Source: Dactylonectria macrodidyma | Lineage: Eukaryota > Ascomycota > Sordariomycetes > Hypocreales > Nectriaceae | DNA length: 64,000 nt | Assembly: GCA_020744425.1 (NCBI GenBank) | Contig: JAGMUV010000048.1 | Coordinates: 124,001-188,000 of the forward strand | Direction of reading: 5' to 3' | Shown here: piece by piece, positions 11,201-25,140 of the stretch | Layout: every line of letters begins with the position of its first letter | How positions within the stretch are numbered: position 1 is the first letter of the stretch | The notes under the pieces: generated by a model | What the model was told of the DNA's origin: nothing | The model's input: only the letters and a program-made list of their open reading frames with translations | The model's database searches: none | Position numbers and translations under genes: made by a program

Positions 11201-12870
11201 AAAAAAACCTGGTCTGTGTGCGGCCTTTTGTCTCAGCCATGGCCCACCGAGAGGTAGGGGTACGACAAACCAGGCCGATGGATCTGAGCCATGCATGGCT
11301 GAAACAAGATGATGACATGGACTGAGTCTGCTTTAACCGGCCAGAGCGGCGGCCGTTTGAAGAAGCATTGTGGTCAAGTCTGGATTTCTCAGAACCGGGT
11401 TAATTCCTCTTCCCCCTCCCCCCTGTATCTTCGAAACTTTCTCATCGGAATTGAGTGTGTGATACAGTCTCCCCGCCAAGCGAGACGAGACGGTTGGAAA
11501 TGGACAGACTGATTTAGTAGTTCAACGTTTCTCCTCCAAATCTTGACCTTTGGGGTGCGGGGGTGCGGTCTAATGGCCGATTATGGCTAATTCGTGTATT
11601 GCTGGATGTGATGGATGATTGAAAGAGAGAGAGGTCGGTTTGACAAGGTGAGTGGAGAATGATGGAGTGCTCAGGCCAAGTACAAAGGACCGGCATGCCC
11701 TAGCTGAACTATACAGCACTTCTGTTCTTGCCATTGCCGACTTGCCGTTGAATGCATGCGCTGGTAAGTTCAACTGCTGCCGAATATTTATTGAAGCGAC
11801 GTTGACATTTGACATGCCCGGTGAGCTTGATTACCATTGGCCTAACGGTCAGAACCCATCGGTTTGACATCCTGGCGACGTGCTAGTCGCCGCTAGTTAG
11901 GGTGTTCGATCTCCTTTGACTGTTAAACGCTTGTGGAGCAGATTTGGGACTTCTCCGAGATGATTGGTGCAAAGCTATTTGTTGCTTTTTGTGTGCTCCA
12001 CAAGCGTTCCCAACAGTCAAAGGAGACAGTAGTGTCTGTCGATACGCCCGCATGTGGCCGCGCCTTGTCAAGGCTTGAGCACAAACGAGCCTCACCGCCT
12101 TGACTACATGGGATCCCGCTCAAAATAACAGTGGTGACGCAGTTGCGCCTACCTGTGATGCCCGGCGCCAGCAGCTACCATGCCTTCAATTTGTCATTCG
12201 ATCACGTTCTCCACGCCTTTATCCTTAGACTGGCTTAGCCGGCTTCCCTCATCAGCTTAGGGAAATGTGTCTTGGGCCGCCATTTCCAGCCCTATTGTCC
12301 GCCCTGTTGGCCAAGGACATGACGCGAAGCTCCGTATGGCCGAGCACGTGCCACGTCGGCCTGATTTCCACGCTCATCTTCCCTCTTCCACCATCTCATT
12401 CCTCCTTGCCTGTCACTACTCGCCATTTCAACCCCAGAGGATCCCATCCCCATGAATTGCTCCAATACACTCGTTTCCGAGTGCTCCGTATTCATGTCAG
12501 GCATGGCTGGAACTGCGTCTCCATGTAAAGATCAGGTATGTTTTTAATAGAATATGAGCGTTATTACAATACGCCTCAAGGGCCTCAGGTAATGGGGCCA
12601 TGCGACCATTTTGAGGCCCTGGTGGCTGTTTCAACCTCCCATGAGCCCAATCCAGCCCCACGTCTAAGCGCCGACATCTAGCCGCCCCACACCCACACCC
12701 ATTCACGCAAATTCTGAGGCTCTTGAGACGGGCTGTCTATTATGTCGCAAGGCTCGGCTGTGCCGCGATCTTCACTACTTAAACTGTCGTTCCTATGCAT
12801 CGCATTTTATGGCTGGTAAAACTGTCGCCTTATTTTTTTTCACCCCATCCTCCTAGGTCGAATCTCTTCC
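8256..12870. other. Gene-poor stretch
   Basis: I see no supportable gene in these 4.6 kb. 8580-9000 is AT-rich with TTAATTAATTAA strings. Around 9960-10110 on the minus strand a short frame reads LDIKSGKHTILAERIGNGKT, resembling the Walker-A surroundings of SNF2-type helicases, but stops follow at once. At 10856-10930 (+) a charged helix-like string (NKRLMRENKQRLDHENSYF) appears without further support. A large imperfect inverted repeat at 11910-12026 is listed separately. The region just before 12871 is presumably the promoter of the next gene. Confidence 0.5.
11910..12026. repeat. Inverted repeat, ~32-bp arms with 53-bp spacer
   Basis: Left arm 11910-11940 (TCTCCTTTGACTGTT-AAA-CGCTTGTGGAGCA) pairs with right arm 11994-12026 (TGCTCCACAAGCG-TTCCCAACAGTCAAAGGAGA form). 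Only a small internal bulge interrupts the pairing. No target-site duplication is visible at its edges, so a MITE is not proven. Transcribed, it would form a long hairpin. Confidence 0.85.
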
Positions 12871-15169
12871 ATGGCTGAAATCATCAGCATCATATCGAGC
12901 GCTATCGCTATTACGGAAGTTGTTCATGAAATCGTTCAACTTGTCAATCACAAGAAGCAGTTCGCCAAGGAAGTTGCACACCAGATCCAGGGATATCAAC
13001 ATGAAGTACATATGCTGAAGATTGTACTAAAACAATTTGAACGGTGTCACAGACGAACTGCCCTCGCCTCGTTTCTAGAAAATAATTCCTCGCCATCCGA
13101 CTACGTCTCCTGGTATCTGGAATCGTTGGAACTAGCCTCTAGCATTGTAGATCGCCTCTCTAGGCAAATAACTGCCTCTAGCAAGTTCCGGCGGCTTATT
13201 TGCTTAGTCAAGACCCCACATGACCTGGTTAAACTGGAAGAACGTCTGGAGAAACTGCACAAGAGCATAGAGAGGCATCAACGGTATGCTGCATATCTTT
13301 CAAGGTTAGTTGTCCCGCAACATGCTTTAATACTTACTTATCACTGGCAGTGTGCACGAGGGCGAGCCGCTCCCAACCAACGTGGGATTGCAAGAAAATG
13401 CAGGTAATGAACAAGTATGGAATGGAAGAGTTCCCACGGCCACTGTACCCATGTCAAACAAAATCAACAATATCCAATCAACGCTGAATCCTCCAAACGA
13501 GATTTGTTACCCTCAAGCGAACATGAGTTGCAACCAGCAGTCGGTATTCAGGTCACCGAGTTGCGAGTCCGAAGCTTCGTTGAATGCTGAAACGGATTCA
13601 AAGCACAACAATCTGAGGAAGGAGCAACAATCCTGGGATGAAGGTTGGACATCGTCCGCCGTCAACCTCCCCAAGTGGTTTTTAACCACAACATGGACCT
13701 TCACATATCACTATGGTCCGAATATCCTAAACCAGTTCAGATTCAGAAATTACAACGTCCGAGCTAGCGGCTCAAAGATTTTCTTAGTCGTGGAGAGTGG
13801 TGACCTTGACGAAATGTTTCAGCTTTTTGATAATGGAGTTGCAACCCCCTTTGATCGAAATGAGCAAGGGTATTCTCTACTTCACGTGAGTACAAGTATC
13901 ATATTTATCGGATAACAGTACTTAGTATACTTTGTGTTTAGTGCGCATCAGCCGCATATAAGCCCCTGATTTGCAGAAAGCTATTGGATCTAGGCCTCGA
14001 TACATGCATCGACGAGTATGACAACAATATTTTGTAGGCGTCCCTTTTTCTAAGATTCGAAATATGAAATGGCTACATATGCCTGAAGTGCCCAACATTA
14101 TTTGGGTAATATGGCTGACTATTACAATAGTTCCCCACGACAAATGGGTCTCTGGGGCTCATTATTCAACCACGCTGGCCCTAAAAAGTTGGCTGAGGAT
14201 ATCATCCAGATGTTTGAGAGCCGTTCTGGCGGCCAAAATTATCATACATCCGACTCGTTTTTCTGGCTTGGCCTATGCCGTGGGCCGGACAACGTAGCGA
14301 CTCTATCACGATTCCAGCGAAGAGCAGCTCCCGACTTCTTCAACCAATCCTTGGAGGCACTTATACGTGCTGTTCGACTATACGTCCTAGAAAGCCAAGT
14401 TGGCCAACATCCAAGCCCGGACGTTATGACTTTTTTGCTAGGGGAAAGGAAGACACATGGTTTTGAAGATATCATCAACACGACAGAATCCAGGCAATGT
14501 CTTTTACACACAATTGCGATCGGCTTCGCTCGTGATCATCGAGATCACCGACCACATACTCTAGGACGTTACGAAGCGCCGAGATATACTAAAGGCCTGA
14601 AAAGGTGGAACGAGATATCTAATCTAATCATACGCAACTCAACAATGGATGAGCTCCACTTCGTGGAACACGTCCAGCTTGAAACCACAAGCAGAATCGA
14701 CCCACTGCTTCGAGTACCAGAATGGACCGGGACGCCATTTATGTCTGTTTTGCGCGCAGCTTTCCTGGAACATTTCCCCGTGTGCCACAGAGACGCGGCA
14801 AGACATGGATCTCGATGTTGGCGGAGGGCCGTGTCATCTGTTATATACCAGTGGCTTCACCGCATCAAGTACAGTGGTATTGACCTGGCACTGTATGGTA
14901 AAAGAGAGCAGGAGGCTTTCTATAATTGGAAAAAGGATTATGTGAACTATGGTGATTTTGAGATGACGATGAGTTACTGGTCTACAACGAGACGAAAACG
15001 AGTTGAGGAGACATTGCCAGTTTGTCTCATTCATTTTGAATATGGTGGTGCATTGAAGCACTGGGCATTTTCATGGCGTGTTGATATTGAGAAGCTTGCG
15101 GGCGAATTCTGGGATACTGTACATAGAGACAATAACTACCTTAGAATGCCTGGAGCATGGGTAGAGTAA
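12871..15169 (+). CDS. STAND-like N-terminal helical region plus weak ankyrin repeats, hypothetical
   Basis: Four exons: 12871-13304, 13351-13885, 13942-14033, 14131-15169, joining to 2100 nt (699 residues). All junctions keep phase. The third intron has a GGCTGAC branch site 17 nt before its AG and removes stops at 14034 and 14084. Residues 1-145 form an all-helical region (MAEIISIISSAIAITEVVHEI...) of the kind found at the N-terminus of fungal NLR/STAND and ankyrin proteins. Residues about 150-265 are polar linker. About 286-354 carry two weak ankyrin-like units (LVVESGDLDEMFQLFDNG...GYSLLH; KLLDLGLDTCIDEYDNN). The last 345 residues are tryptophan-rich and not recognised. There is no NB-ARC or NACHT P-loop, so it is not a complete NLR. 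It borders the AT-rich transposon block on its right. The function could be signalling or self-recognition, but this is inference. Confidence 0.75.
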
Positions 15170-15654
15170 AATGGCTTAATAAGAGTAAGGAGAAAGTTAG
15201 CGACTTCTACTTGAATAGCTGGCTGTGTAAATAAGATATTTATATAAAAGGAATACATATAAGATCTCTTTTATAAATACATATTACAGTATTTTTTTAT
15301 ATAATTAAAAAGAAATAATTTAATTTATATATTATATTAAATAAATAAATAAAAAGAATACTATACTTAAAATAATAGATATTATAAAGTAAATTAAATA
15401 TAATAAAGTGTAACAGTTATATATTTAATCTAGCTTATATAAAGTATAAAGAAAGTTAAATACAGGTTTTAAAAAGATAAACTAAAAGTGTATATTAATA
15501 AAGTAATTAAATTACTTAAATTAGGGTCTTTAATAACACATACTTAAAGAGAAGCTAGAAGTTAAATAGCTAAAAAAAACCCCAAGTAATAAAAAGAATA
15601 ATACTATATAAGCTTAAAACTTAAGCTTAAATTAATAATAATTTAAAATAACTA
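15170..15654. other. AT-rich edge of the transposon block
   Basis: Low-complexity A/T sequence with (TAAA)n-like runs around 15335-15350, starting about 60 bp after the stop of the preceding gene. No coding sequence is seen. A string at 15515-15568 recurs in direct orientation at 30811-30863 on the other side of the block. Confidence 0.6.
15515..15568. repeat. Left member of a ~54-bp direct repeat flanking the AT-rich block
   Basis: TTAAATTAGGGTCTTTAATA... ending GCTAGAAGTTAAATA here matches 30811-30863 (TTAAGTTGAAGTCCTTTATA... ending GCTAGAAGTTAAATA) in the same orientation, with mostly transition differences. It lies outside the pogo terminal repeats, so it could be an older duplication or the ends of another element. 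Confidence 0.5.
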
Positions 15655-17168
15655 ACGTACTTAATAAGTGAGCGCTGTAAATAAGCGAGTACTGCACTTT
15701 TCTATCCTATACCTAACTTTCTACTTTATTAAGCAAATCTTAATAATATAACATGCTTTAGTAAAATAATAAAGCTAAAACCCTTCTTGCTTTTTAAGCT
15801 CTTTAAAATAACCTAAAATTAAGTATCTAACATACTATATTAATATACGAAGTAGATAAGCGAAGGCTGCGTTACTAATAGAAGGGCATTCAGTATTAAT
15901 ACAATACTATTCCTAATTCGTATTAACTAACCGATCTAGAAGAATAGATTATTATTCAATTCATACTTAACCTAGATTTATGAGGATTTCCTCTATGACT
16001 GCATAGTATTAAAGAAATAGCTAATTGACTGCTTGCTAACTGCGATGCATTACTTATTAGTAAGTGCTAAGCTTCTAACTTTATTAAGTAATAACTAGAC
16101 CTTAAGATATGTTTTTTTTATAAATATAATTATTAAAGAGCTAAATATAAAGATCTAATTATTATTTATAATTAGTTCTAACTTATAAAGAATATAATTA
16201 TAAAATATAATATTAACCTAGTTAATATTTATAACTTTAATAAGACTGGCTTTATAATAGGTATAATTATAAGTAGAATAGTTATTATAAGCGTAGAAAG
16301 GCGTAGAAACCTAAAATCAGTCTAGCTTAGAAACTGAGAATGGGTTACAGTTATCTAAGCGATTAATGTAAAAGGCTAGGCAATCTAGCTATTTATTGTA
16401 GTTGCGGGCTAATATTACCTTACTAGCTAGTACTAAGAAAGCAACCTCCCGGGCGATTAGGCTATTATAATAACTTAAAATAGCTAGACTGATAATAAGA
16501 TGGGTCTTAAGTAGCTTAAGCATTTTAATTAGTATATAAAGGATCGATTAGTTAGTTACTATTATCTTCTAATCTTTAATAAATACGAAAGTCATTACTC
16601 TATTAACTTTAAAAAATATTATAAAGAGAATCAGATTATTACGCTTTATATACTGCCTTATTTATTTTATTTACTTTAGCCTCTTAATATTAAGTACTTT
16701 AAGCTATTTAAAATAGCTTATAATTAAGTAATTAAGCAATTAATTAAATATTCTATAACCTATATTTTAAAGACTAAGTTCTTCTTAGCCTTCTATACTA
16801 CTTATACTATTATTATAATAAAGAGTAATATTAAAAGAGGTTTTTAAAGGGCTAGACTTATTCCTTTAAACTTAGAAAATATTATATTAAAGCTTAACAT
16901 ATAGCTATAGACTCTAATACTAGCTACAGAAGAGACTAGCCTCCCTAACCCTTAAGTCTTAAAGACCCTAAAGACTATACTTAAGGCTAGCTCTTAGTCT
17001 AAATACTTCGAAAGATGAATAAAAAGACATTAGAGCAGCTCTCTAGTATTAATTCTTAAGGCGCTTAAGTTACTTTTAAAAAGAATGAAGGCAATAATGC
17101 ATTAGAATGCCTTACTAAAGTCTAAAGTCCAGATCTTTCGATAGGCAAATAAGACTCTTAGTAAGTAG

Positions 17169-17570
17169 TGTGTTAGGCAGGGGGACAAGAGGGACACTAC
17201 CACCCGAAGTGACGGATGCCGTAGGGTGGGCGGGATGCATAGCAGAGCGAGGGTGGATAAGACTCGTAAAATAAAACAGATAAAAAGAAGGCTAGAGCTA
17301 TAATCGAGCAGCTAGCTAAGAAATGAATCAGATATTCTAATTAATTAAATAAATCTTATTATAATAATATTAAAAACAATTTAATAACTTAAAAATAAAG
17401 GTAGGTAAGAATATTATTAATTGCTCTCTATATCTAAGTTATTTCTGCCTTTTATCTTAGACTAATTCCTATTATCCTTATTAATAGCTTTTATTAAGAC
17501 TGGCACTTAAATTGGTCGGCTAATTAAAATCCCGGGTCATTCTAGATAGTGGGCCCTCAGCCCTGACACA
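17169..17570 (-). mobile_element. Solo LTR of the gypsy family, reverse orientation
   Basis: 402 bp, the reverse complement of the LTRs at 17694-18095 and 30114-30515. Termini are TGTGTTAGG and its complement-type end CTGACACA. It is flanked by GTAG at 17165-17168 and 17571-17574, a 4-bp target duplication, inside the pogo transposase frame. It was presumably left by LTR-LTR recombination. Confidence 0.9.
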
Positions 17571-17693
17571 GTAGCGTAGAGCGATAAGAACCCGCTTACA
17601 TAAAGGAGGGAAGATAATTCTAGATAAGGGGAGGGATAAGATAGATCAAAGAGACGTTAATGCGCAGGTAGTGGCTGAATCATCAAGAAGTAG

Positions 17694-18095
17694 TGTGTTA
17701 GGGCTGAGGGCCCACTAGCTAGAATGACCCGGGATTTTAATTAGCTGACTAATTTAAGTGCTAGTCTTAATAAAGCTATTAATAAGGATAATGGGAGTTA
17801 GTCTGAGATAAAAGGCAGAGATAACTTAGATATAGAGAGTAATTAATAATATTCTTACCTACCTTTATTTTTAAGTTATTAAAGGGTTTTTTAATATTAT
17901 TATAATAAGATTTATTTAATTAACTAGAATATCTGATTCATTTCTTAGCTAGCTGCTTAATTATAGCTCTGGCCTTCTTTTTATCTGTTTTATTTTACGA
18001 GTCTTATCTACCCTCGCTTTACTATGCATCCCGCCTACCTTATGGCATCCGTTACTTTAGGTAGTAGTGTCCTTCTTATCCCCTTATTTAATACA
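17694..18095 (+). repeat. 5' LTR of the gypsy element
   Basis: 402 bp. Compared with the 3' LTR, the visible differences in the last 100 bp are all C-to-T or G-to-A (for example CCCAACACA became TTTAATACA at the end), so this copy is the more strongly RIP-mutated of the two. Confidence 0.9.
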
Positions 18096-19189
18096 TTTTA
18101 GAAGTTATAGTAAGGTAATAAGCTATTAGTTTAATTAATCAATTAATCCTATTAATTAGTAGATTAATTAAGTAAGTAGTGATACTTCTAAGCTATTATG
18201 AAGACTTAAGCTAGGTGTAGAAAGGGAGGTAGTGTGAGTAGGTAAGGGCGCGGGATTAGGAGGATATAGAATATCTAATTAACTCTAAAAATAACCTTGC
18301 CTAGTGCTTCTAATCTAGAAGTATATAGTGTCTTTAGCTAATTAATTAATTTTACTAAAGATAGAACTAAAATTGCCTTTTACTTTTATTTATTATACTA
18401 ATTTATAATAGATTTACTATTAATATTATAAAGCATTTTACTTAGTACTAATAATATACTAATTATACTACTTATAGTTAAAGCTAATATAAAAGTAAGG
18501 TAAAAAGCTATTATAAGATAGGAGGTTAAGACTTAGGAAGAGTCTAGACTCCTATAAGTAATTAATTAGATAATTACTATTAATCCCTTTATAACTATCT
18601 ACTTAAAAAGTATTAAGGGTTAAGAATCCGGACTGTCTGTATTATTATTACTATTTAATATTCTAATATTATTAGTAATCTTATTAATTGTATAGCTAGC
18701 TATAAGGGACCTATTAATCGCCTTAGTTATCTCCTTTAGATGGATCTATATAAGACTCTTCTAATCCTTAAGACTATAGCTAAGGATAAAGATAAGCAAT
18801 TTAAAAGATATCTAATTCTTAGGGCATGCTTTTACTTTCTAACTTTCTCATTTGCTTAATTAACTATTTTTATAATAATACCCTTTACTAAGTTATAGAA
18901 CTCGGTCTAGAAGGGAATGAAAAGAGTAGTATTAAACTTATCCTTAGTTATACTCTGTAAAGATAGCATCCCTCTTAATATTAATATTATTAACTAATAG
19001 GCCTGTAATAATAATACTTATAATAAATATCTTAGAGGTAGAACTTAATTGTATTATTTTGAGTATTCTGGCCTAAACTCGTTCTTTAGTGCGGGGACTG
19101 AGATATAAGTTTAATAGATTAAATATTATAACTTATATAAAAGCCTTTAAAATCACTACTAAAAATGACAGAGTGCTTAAAGAGTAATG

Positions 19190-22050
19190 GCTTTTGTATT
19201 TTATTTATTTTTATATAGATAATAAGGTAAAAACTATAGTTTAATCAGCTATTTAATAATTCGAATGGGCTATAGCTAAGACGAACCTAATGAATATATT
19301 TAAAGGCTAGGATCTTAACTCTAAGGAAACCCTAGAAATAATGCTTAGTTAGATAAATACTACTTAGATCCTAGAGGCTGCTGATCTAAGTTCTATCTAA
19401 TAGCTAATATACTATTACTCTTTCCTTATAGTAATAGTTAATCTAATAGACTTAAAGACTTCCTACTAGTTATAGGCTCTTTATTATATCTTACTTATAA
19501 AACTTATATAGTCAGTCTATATAAAGAGTAATAAGAGTCTGACTGAGTTAGGTCAGCTAGAGTATAAGACTCTATACTAGTATATTATTTCCTGCTTAGA
19601 TATAGATATAGCTATTAGAGAACGATCTAGTCTTAGCTATCCATTTAATTAAATGAAACTATAGTCTATAATAACCCCTTTTAAGCTAGTAACCTTTTAA
19701 TACCTATTACTACTAGCTCACGTCCCTCTTTATAGTATATAAATACCTACTAGCCTGACTGTTTAGCCACTGTTAGTAATTAGTCTTAATGACTCTATTA
19801 ATGACTTAGTATATAGCTTTGAGTTATTATAGGTTTGCTTAGCCTTAATAGAGAAGACTAACTAAGACTTGGTTATGACCTTTTAGCGCTAGTAGGAGAG
19901 TCGTAGAAGATGTAATAAAGCTATGAGGAATATTATAGCTAGCTAAGTCCTAGTAGATCTATTTAATTAATTAGATAATGAGTCCTTACTTATAGTAAAT
20001 ATTACTTCGTTATTTAATAGGATAAAATGATATTAGTATTATTAAGTCTTAGGCTATTACTTTAATTAATATAAATACTTAGTATATAACTTTAAGAAAG
20101 GGTATATAGAATATAATTCTAAAGCAGGCTTTTACTAACTAAGAGTAAGCAATAGGCAGTATCTACTATTATACTTAGTAATAGCCTTTTAAAGGGAATC
20201 TTATGTTTAATAACTAATAGTTATTACTTTAACTTATACTAATAATCCTTTTTATATAACTTAGGTAATAAATATTAAGAGTTTAATTAAGTCTATATAT
20301 AACTAGACTCCTTTATAATATAAATAAGAAATATTTAATAAGCTATACTTATATATTATTAGATTAGTTAATTAAATAAATATAATAATTACTTCTTCTA
20401 TTATCTTAATAAAACCTACTATAAGGACTAACCTGATTTTTATTTTAAGCTATTTAAAAGAGGAGAGTGAGTAATTAGAAGAATACCTCTTTATTCACTA
20501 AGTCTAAGTCATTCCTATACTTAGAAAGGTCTACTTTAGCCCTAAAGAAAGTAGTCATAGGATAATAGAAGAATATAGTAATAAGTAAGAAGTATTAATT
20601 AATACTTATAATAATAAGAAGCAAAAAGGCAAAATAGGGTAAGTAGAGTTATTATTAACCTTTATAGCCTTTATAAAAGAAGAGGATATAATTCTTAAAA
20701 CGATCCTTAGCTATTAGAAACTGGCTAATTAAATGAAATTTAGAGAGTAGTTTAGGATAGATAACCCATACTCTGCTTAAGATTAATACTATAAGGCTAC
20801 TACTACTCTGCTTAATGCAGTTAGAAGGGTTAAGATCTCTTTGCTTTATAGTACTATCCTTAAGCTTATTAATATAAGATTAGGCTAAGCTTACTTAGAT
20901 AATTATACTATAGTAGTAAAATAAGTTAATAGGATGGAGTTTATTAACCCTAAATAGCTAATTAAGCTATTTATACTTAAAAGAAAAGTACTTATAGCTA
21001 TAATAATATCTAAACTAATGAATTAAATAGATAACTATTCTTATTACTAAGTAGCCCTAGTATTATTATATAAGGATAATAAGAACCTATTTAAGGATTA
21101 TATTAAATTTACTATTATTATAGTTAAGTTATTTAATGAAAATCATTCTCCTAACTTAGATAATCCTGCCTTTAAGCACTTCTAGCTAGGATATTACTTA
21201 AGAGAAGATAATAAAGAAAAGGTCTATTTTATTAATAACTCTTAAAATTATATAAAACTAAAAGAGAGTTTAATTAATTAATTAATTCTAAGTTTAGTAA
21301 TTAACTCTATAAGTATGTCTGACTTACTTAAGATATTATACTTATAAGACACCCTATGACTGATTATCTAGCTAGAAGTTCTTAAAAGTATTATAATAAA
21401 GGCATTAGTAAATTTAAGCTTAGAAAGGAATCTTATTTTTTATAAATAGGCTTAATACTATAGCCTTAATATTAAGCTAGTTAGTGCTTTTATAACTTCT
21501 TATTTTGAAGAGAAGATCTTAATAGTAAGAGAAGTGGCTATAACTCTATACTTTAGAAATATATATATACCTATCTAGCTATATATAGCACTTTTTTTAA
21601 TAATTATAGTTCTATTTATTCTAAAGATACTATTTATTAGAGCTAGTAGACTTATATTTAATTATTTAATTAATTAAAAGTAACTTATAATTTATCTTAA
21701 TTTAAGTAATATTTACTTAATTACTCTTACTATAAGAGTAGTTAAATATAATATACTATGCTTAGAGAGGCGAGGTATAGAATATTAATACTATTTATAA
21801 TTAATTCTCTAATAGTTTATAAGCTAGATAACTTCCTATTAAAAGATAATAATATTTTTAAAAAGAGCTAAATGCTTTTTTAAAAAGACTTTATTAAAGT
21901 TATTTAAATCCTTACTATTAGTATAGCTACTTAATATACTAATGCTATTACTAATACGTAAGAAGAATTAGAATGCTTAAGACGCTCTATTAAAAAAAAG
22001 AGATTAAAGAAAAGTCAGCCTTCTAATAAAGATACTCAATATATTAAAGT
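19190..22050 (+). pseudogene. gag/protease-like region of the gypsy element (RIP-broken)
   Basis: Across about 2.9 kb one or two frames remain coding-like if TAA/TAG/TGA are read through, for example segments FEWAIAKTNLMNIFKG, LALIEKTNQDLVMTF and LEAKYL-type helices upstream of pol. Position between the 5' LTR and reverse transcriptase is what identifies it as gag/protease. No intact zinc knuckle or D-S/T-G protease motif was confirmed. Boundaries are approximate. Confidence 0.5.
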
Positions 22051-22399
22051 AAATACTCTTTATAAATAAAAAGGCATTAAGATCTACTTAATTAATAACC
22101 TACTATCTGATGGTTTAGTACTAGAGGGCAACCCTTATTAGAAATTGAAGAAGATAGTAGAAATTGCTTTCTAAATAGAAAAGGAAGGTAAGTATTCTAA
22201 CTTCCTTATACTTAAATTCTCTACTCTAAAGAAAGGAAGTCAGTTAATAAAGGAAAGGCTAGTAAAAATAGTTAATTAAATAAATAAGACCTTATCTAAA
22301 GAAGAATAAGATATATTTACTACTATCTTATATAATAGGGAGGCTGCATTAGCCTAGGACTTTAAAGACTATAAAAGAGTTAACTTAGCGGTCGCTCTT

Positions 22400-25140
22400 T
22401 TATAAGTTATTAAGGTCATTCCTTATAAGGCTTAGTAAGCAAGTAGTATTCCTATTCCTTTAGGGCTATGCTAAAAGGTTATTGACTTATTTTATTAATA
22501 ACTTAGAAAAGGCATTCTAAAGGAAGGCCATAGCTTATATAAGAACCCCTTTATACTTATAATGAAAAAGGATAGTAGAATCCGATTAATTAATTTAGCT
22601 ATTAAGATAAACCGTATTACTATTTATAATAGCTTAAGCCCTCCTAGTACTGAGGAGTTCTTAGCGGATATAGTGATATATTAGATATTATTACTCTTAG
22701 ACTTCTTCTTAGGATATGATTAAGTTAGTCTAGCTAAAGAAAGCAGGGATTTAACCACTTTTATAATACTATTAGGCCTACTAAGGATATACATATTACT
22801 ATAAGGAGTGACTAACTCTATAACCTAATTTATAAGGATTATTACTTATATCTTATTTAACTTAATACTGGATATTTATATAGCTTTTTTTAATAATATA
22901 GTAATAAAAGGACTTATTATAACCTATAATAATAAAGAAGCTAACCTAGGAGTCAGATAGTATATTAAAGAGCACTTAATTAACCTGGATTAGACTCTAT
23001 TGAATATTAAACTGGCTAGATATACTATTTCTATACTAAAATCACAGTTTTATAAACGAACTGCTCTAGTAGTTAGGTATTTTTATAGTACTTATAGAAG
23101 ATTGCTAGAAGAGGCTAAAGTTATTAAAATCACTAAGTAGACTTATTATAACTTAGATATAAAAGTTAGAGCATTCTTAGGAGTTACTAGCTACTATAGG
23201 ATATAGGTCACTAGATATATAACTATTATAAAGCTATTAATAAGTTTACTAAAGAAGGATACTATATTTAATTAGAGTGATTTATAGGCTAAGGCTATAT
23301 AAATACTAAAGGATAAATTATTATTAATGCCTATCTTAGTTACTTTAAACCTATCTCTTAATTATAAGGAGGTTATTTTTATAGCTAATACTAGTCTATT
23401 AAGTTAGGGTTATGTTCTTATATAAGTAGTAGATAGTAAACGCTATTTAGTGAGATTTAAATCTAGTATATAGACTTAAAGCGAATATAATTATAATATT
23501 ATAAAAAGAGAATACTAAGGCGTTCTACTTTTAATTAAATAGTTATATATATATTTATATAGAGTCTACTTTATATTAAAGATAGATGCTTAAGTACTAG
23601 TCTATTAGCTTAATAGGAAAGGGATAGACATCCTAGGAGCGTTAGTTAATAAATAGATTAGTTACTTATTACTCTTTGACTTTATAATCTGATATATACT
23701 TAGAATTAAAAACATAGTAGCTAATAGGCTATTTAGAAAACTACTAGGCCTATCTAATTAACTAGACTAAGAAGCTAAAGGGGATATTAAGGCCTTTATT
23801 AACTAATAATTGAATGTTATTATAGTTAACCTAGTAGAAACCCAGTAGGAATCTTAACTGCTATTAGAATTACTAAAAGATGAATATACTAGTGAGTTAA
23901 AGGTCCTAGGGAGGTTCTTATAGACTTAGTAATGCCCTTAAGATATATTAGATAAGGTGTATATATGTCTTTGCTTTAAAGTAAAGGGGTTCTTTTTTTA
24001 TAAAAGAACTCTATAGTTATAAGTAACTTACTTAAACTATGACCCTAAGCTAGTTATTAGGAATAAAGACATATAGAAGCATTTAATTAAATCATACTAT
24101 AAAGACTATAGGCATTAAGGCTAAGAGAAAACCATAGGCTTCTTAAAAGAGAGGTATTACTAGCTAAACCTCTATAAGAATATGAATACAGCCATCCTGG
24201 CTTATAAGACTTACTAAATCCATAATATATAATGAGCTAGGGAATCTATAGTACTTACTAGACCTAGCTATCTTATAATAAAGATTTATATAAATACTTA
24301 ATATCTTAAGGAGTCTTAAAGTAAGAAGTACTTATTAAAAGCTAGATATAACCTTACTAAATGGATTAAAGCTAAAGCTCTAAAGTTATTTAAAGCCTTT
24401 TATATATACTTATTCTTAAGAAAGATCTTTTCTTATTATAAAATACTTATTATAATAATTATTAATAATAGGTTAGAATATTAATAAGGCCTTATAGATA
24501 TCTTAAAAGACTTAAGTATACAGACTGTATATATCTTTATATATAATACTAAAGTAAATAGGTTAATTAAATTAGATTATAATAATATTATATCTTATAT
24601 TAAGAAGATAAATACTCTAAGGACTGAGAATTAGTTAGTTAACCTCTTAATTATTCTATTTATAAATAGAGTATTACTAAGAGCATCCTATAGTTATATT
24701 CTTATATACTTATTATATAAGTATAAACTAGGTCTCTTACTAGAAGGGGATATACTTATATAAAGAATAATCCCTTAGGATAATATAAAAATATCTAATT
24801 AAATGTTTATAATTAGAATCCGTGCTCTTTCTTTCTTAGATGAGGATATAGAGATTGTAAGGCGAAGGGTTACTGAGTTTAGAGAGAGGAAAGTAATAAG
24901 GAAAGATTAAGGATTTCCCCGCGCTTTAAGAAAAGCCTTACTAAAGGTTAGTGACTTAGTATTATAATATAATAACCCTAGAAAAACCGACCTTTTTATA
25001 GCGGCTAAGTTTAAGCCTAGATAGCAGGGGCTATATAGGATTAAAATAGCCTTAGTTAAAGGCTAGTATTACTTAGAAACTCTAGATAGGCTATTATTTA
25101 GTATTACTTACTATAGGAAATACCTTAAAGTGTTTTAATA
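22400..25140 (+). pseudogene. pol of the gypsy element: RT, RNase H, integrase (RIP-broken)
   Basis: Reverse transcriptase is readable from about 22480: MKKDSRIRLINLAIKIN, then LLLLDFFLGYD, SRDLTTFIILLGLLR and a catalytic strand IAFFNNIVIKG. The two Asn codons at 22892-22897 stand where gypsy enzymes have the catalytic Asp-Asp, as expected from G-to-A mutation. RNase H follows near 23340-23530 (EYNYNIIKREY). Integrase is near 24040-24760. A GPY/F-like end (FKPR-QGLYRIKIALVKG) is at about 25010-25140. More than twenty in-frame stops make it dead. Order RT-RH-INT is Ty3/gypsy. Confidence 0.85.
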
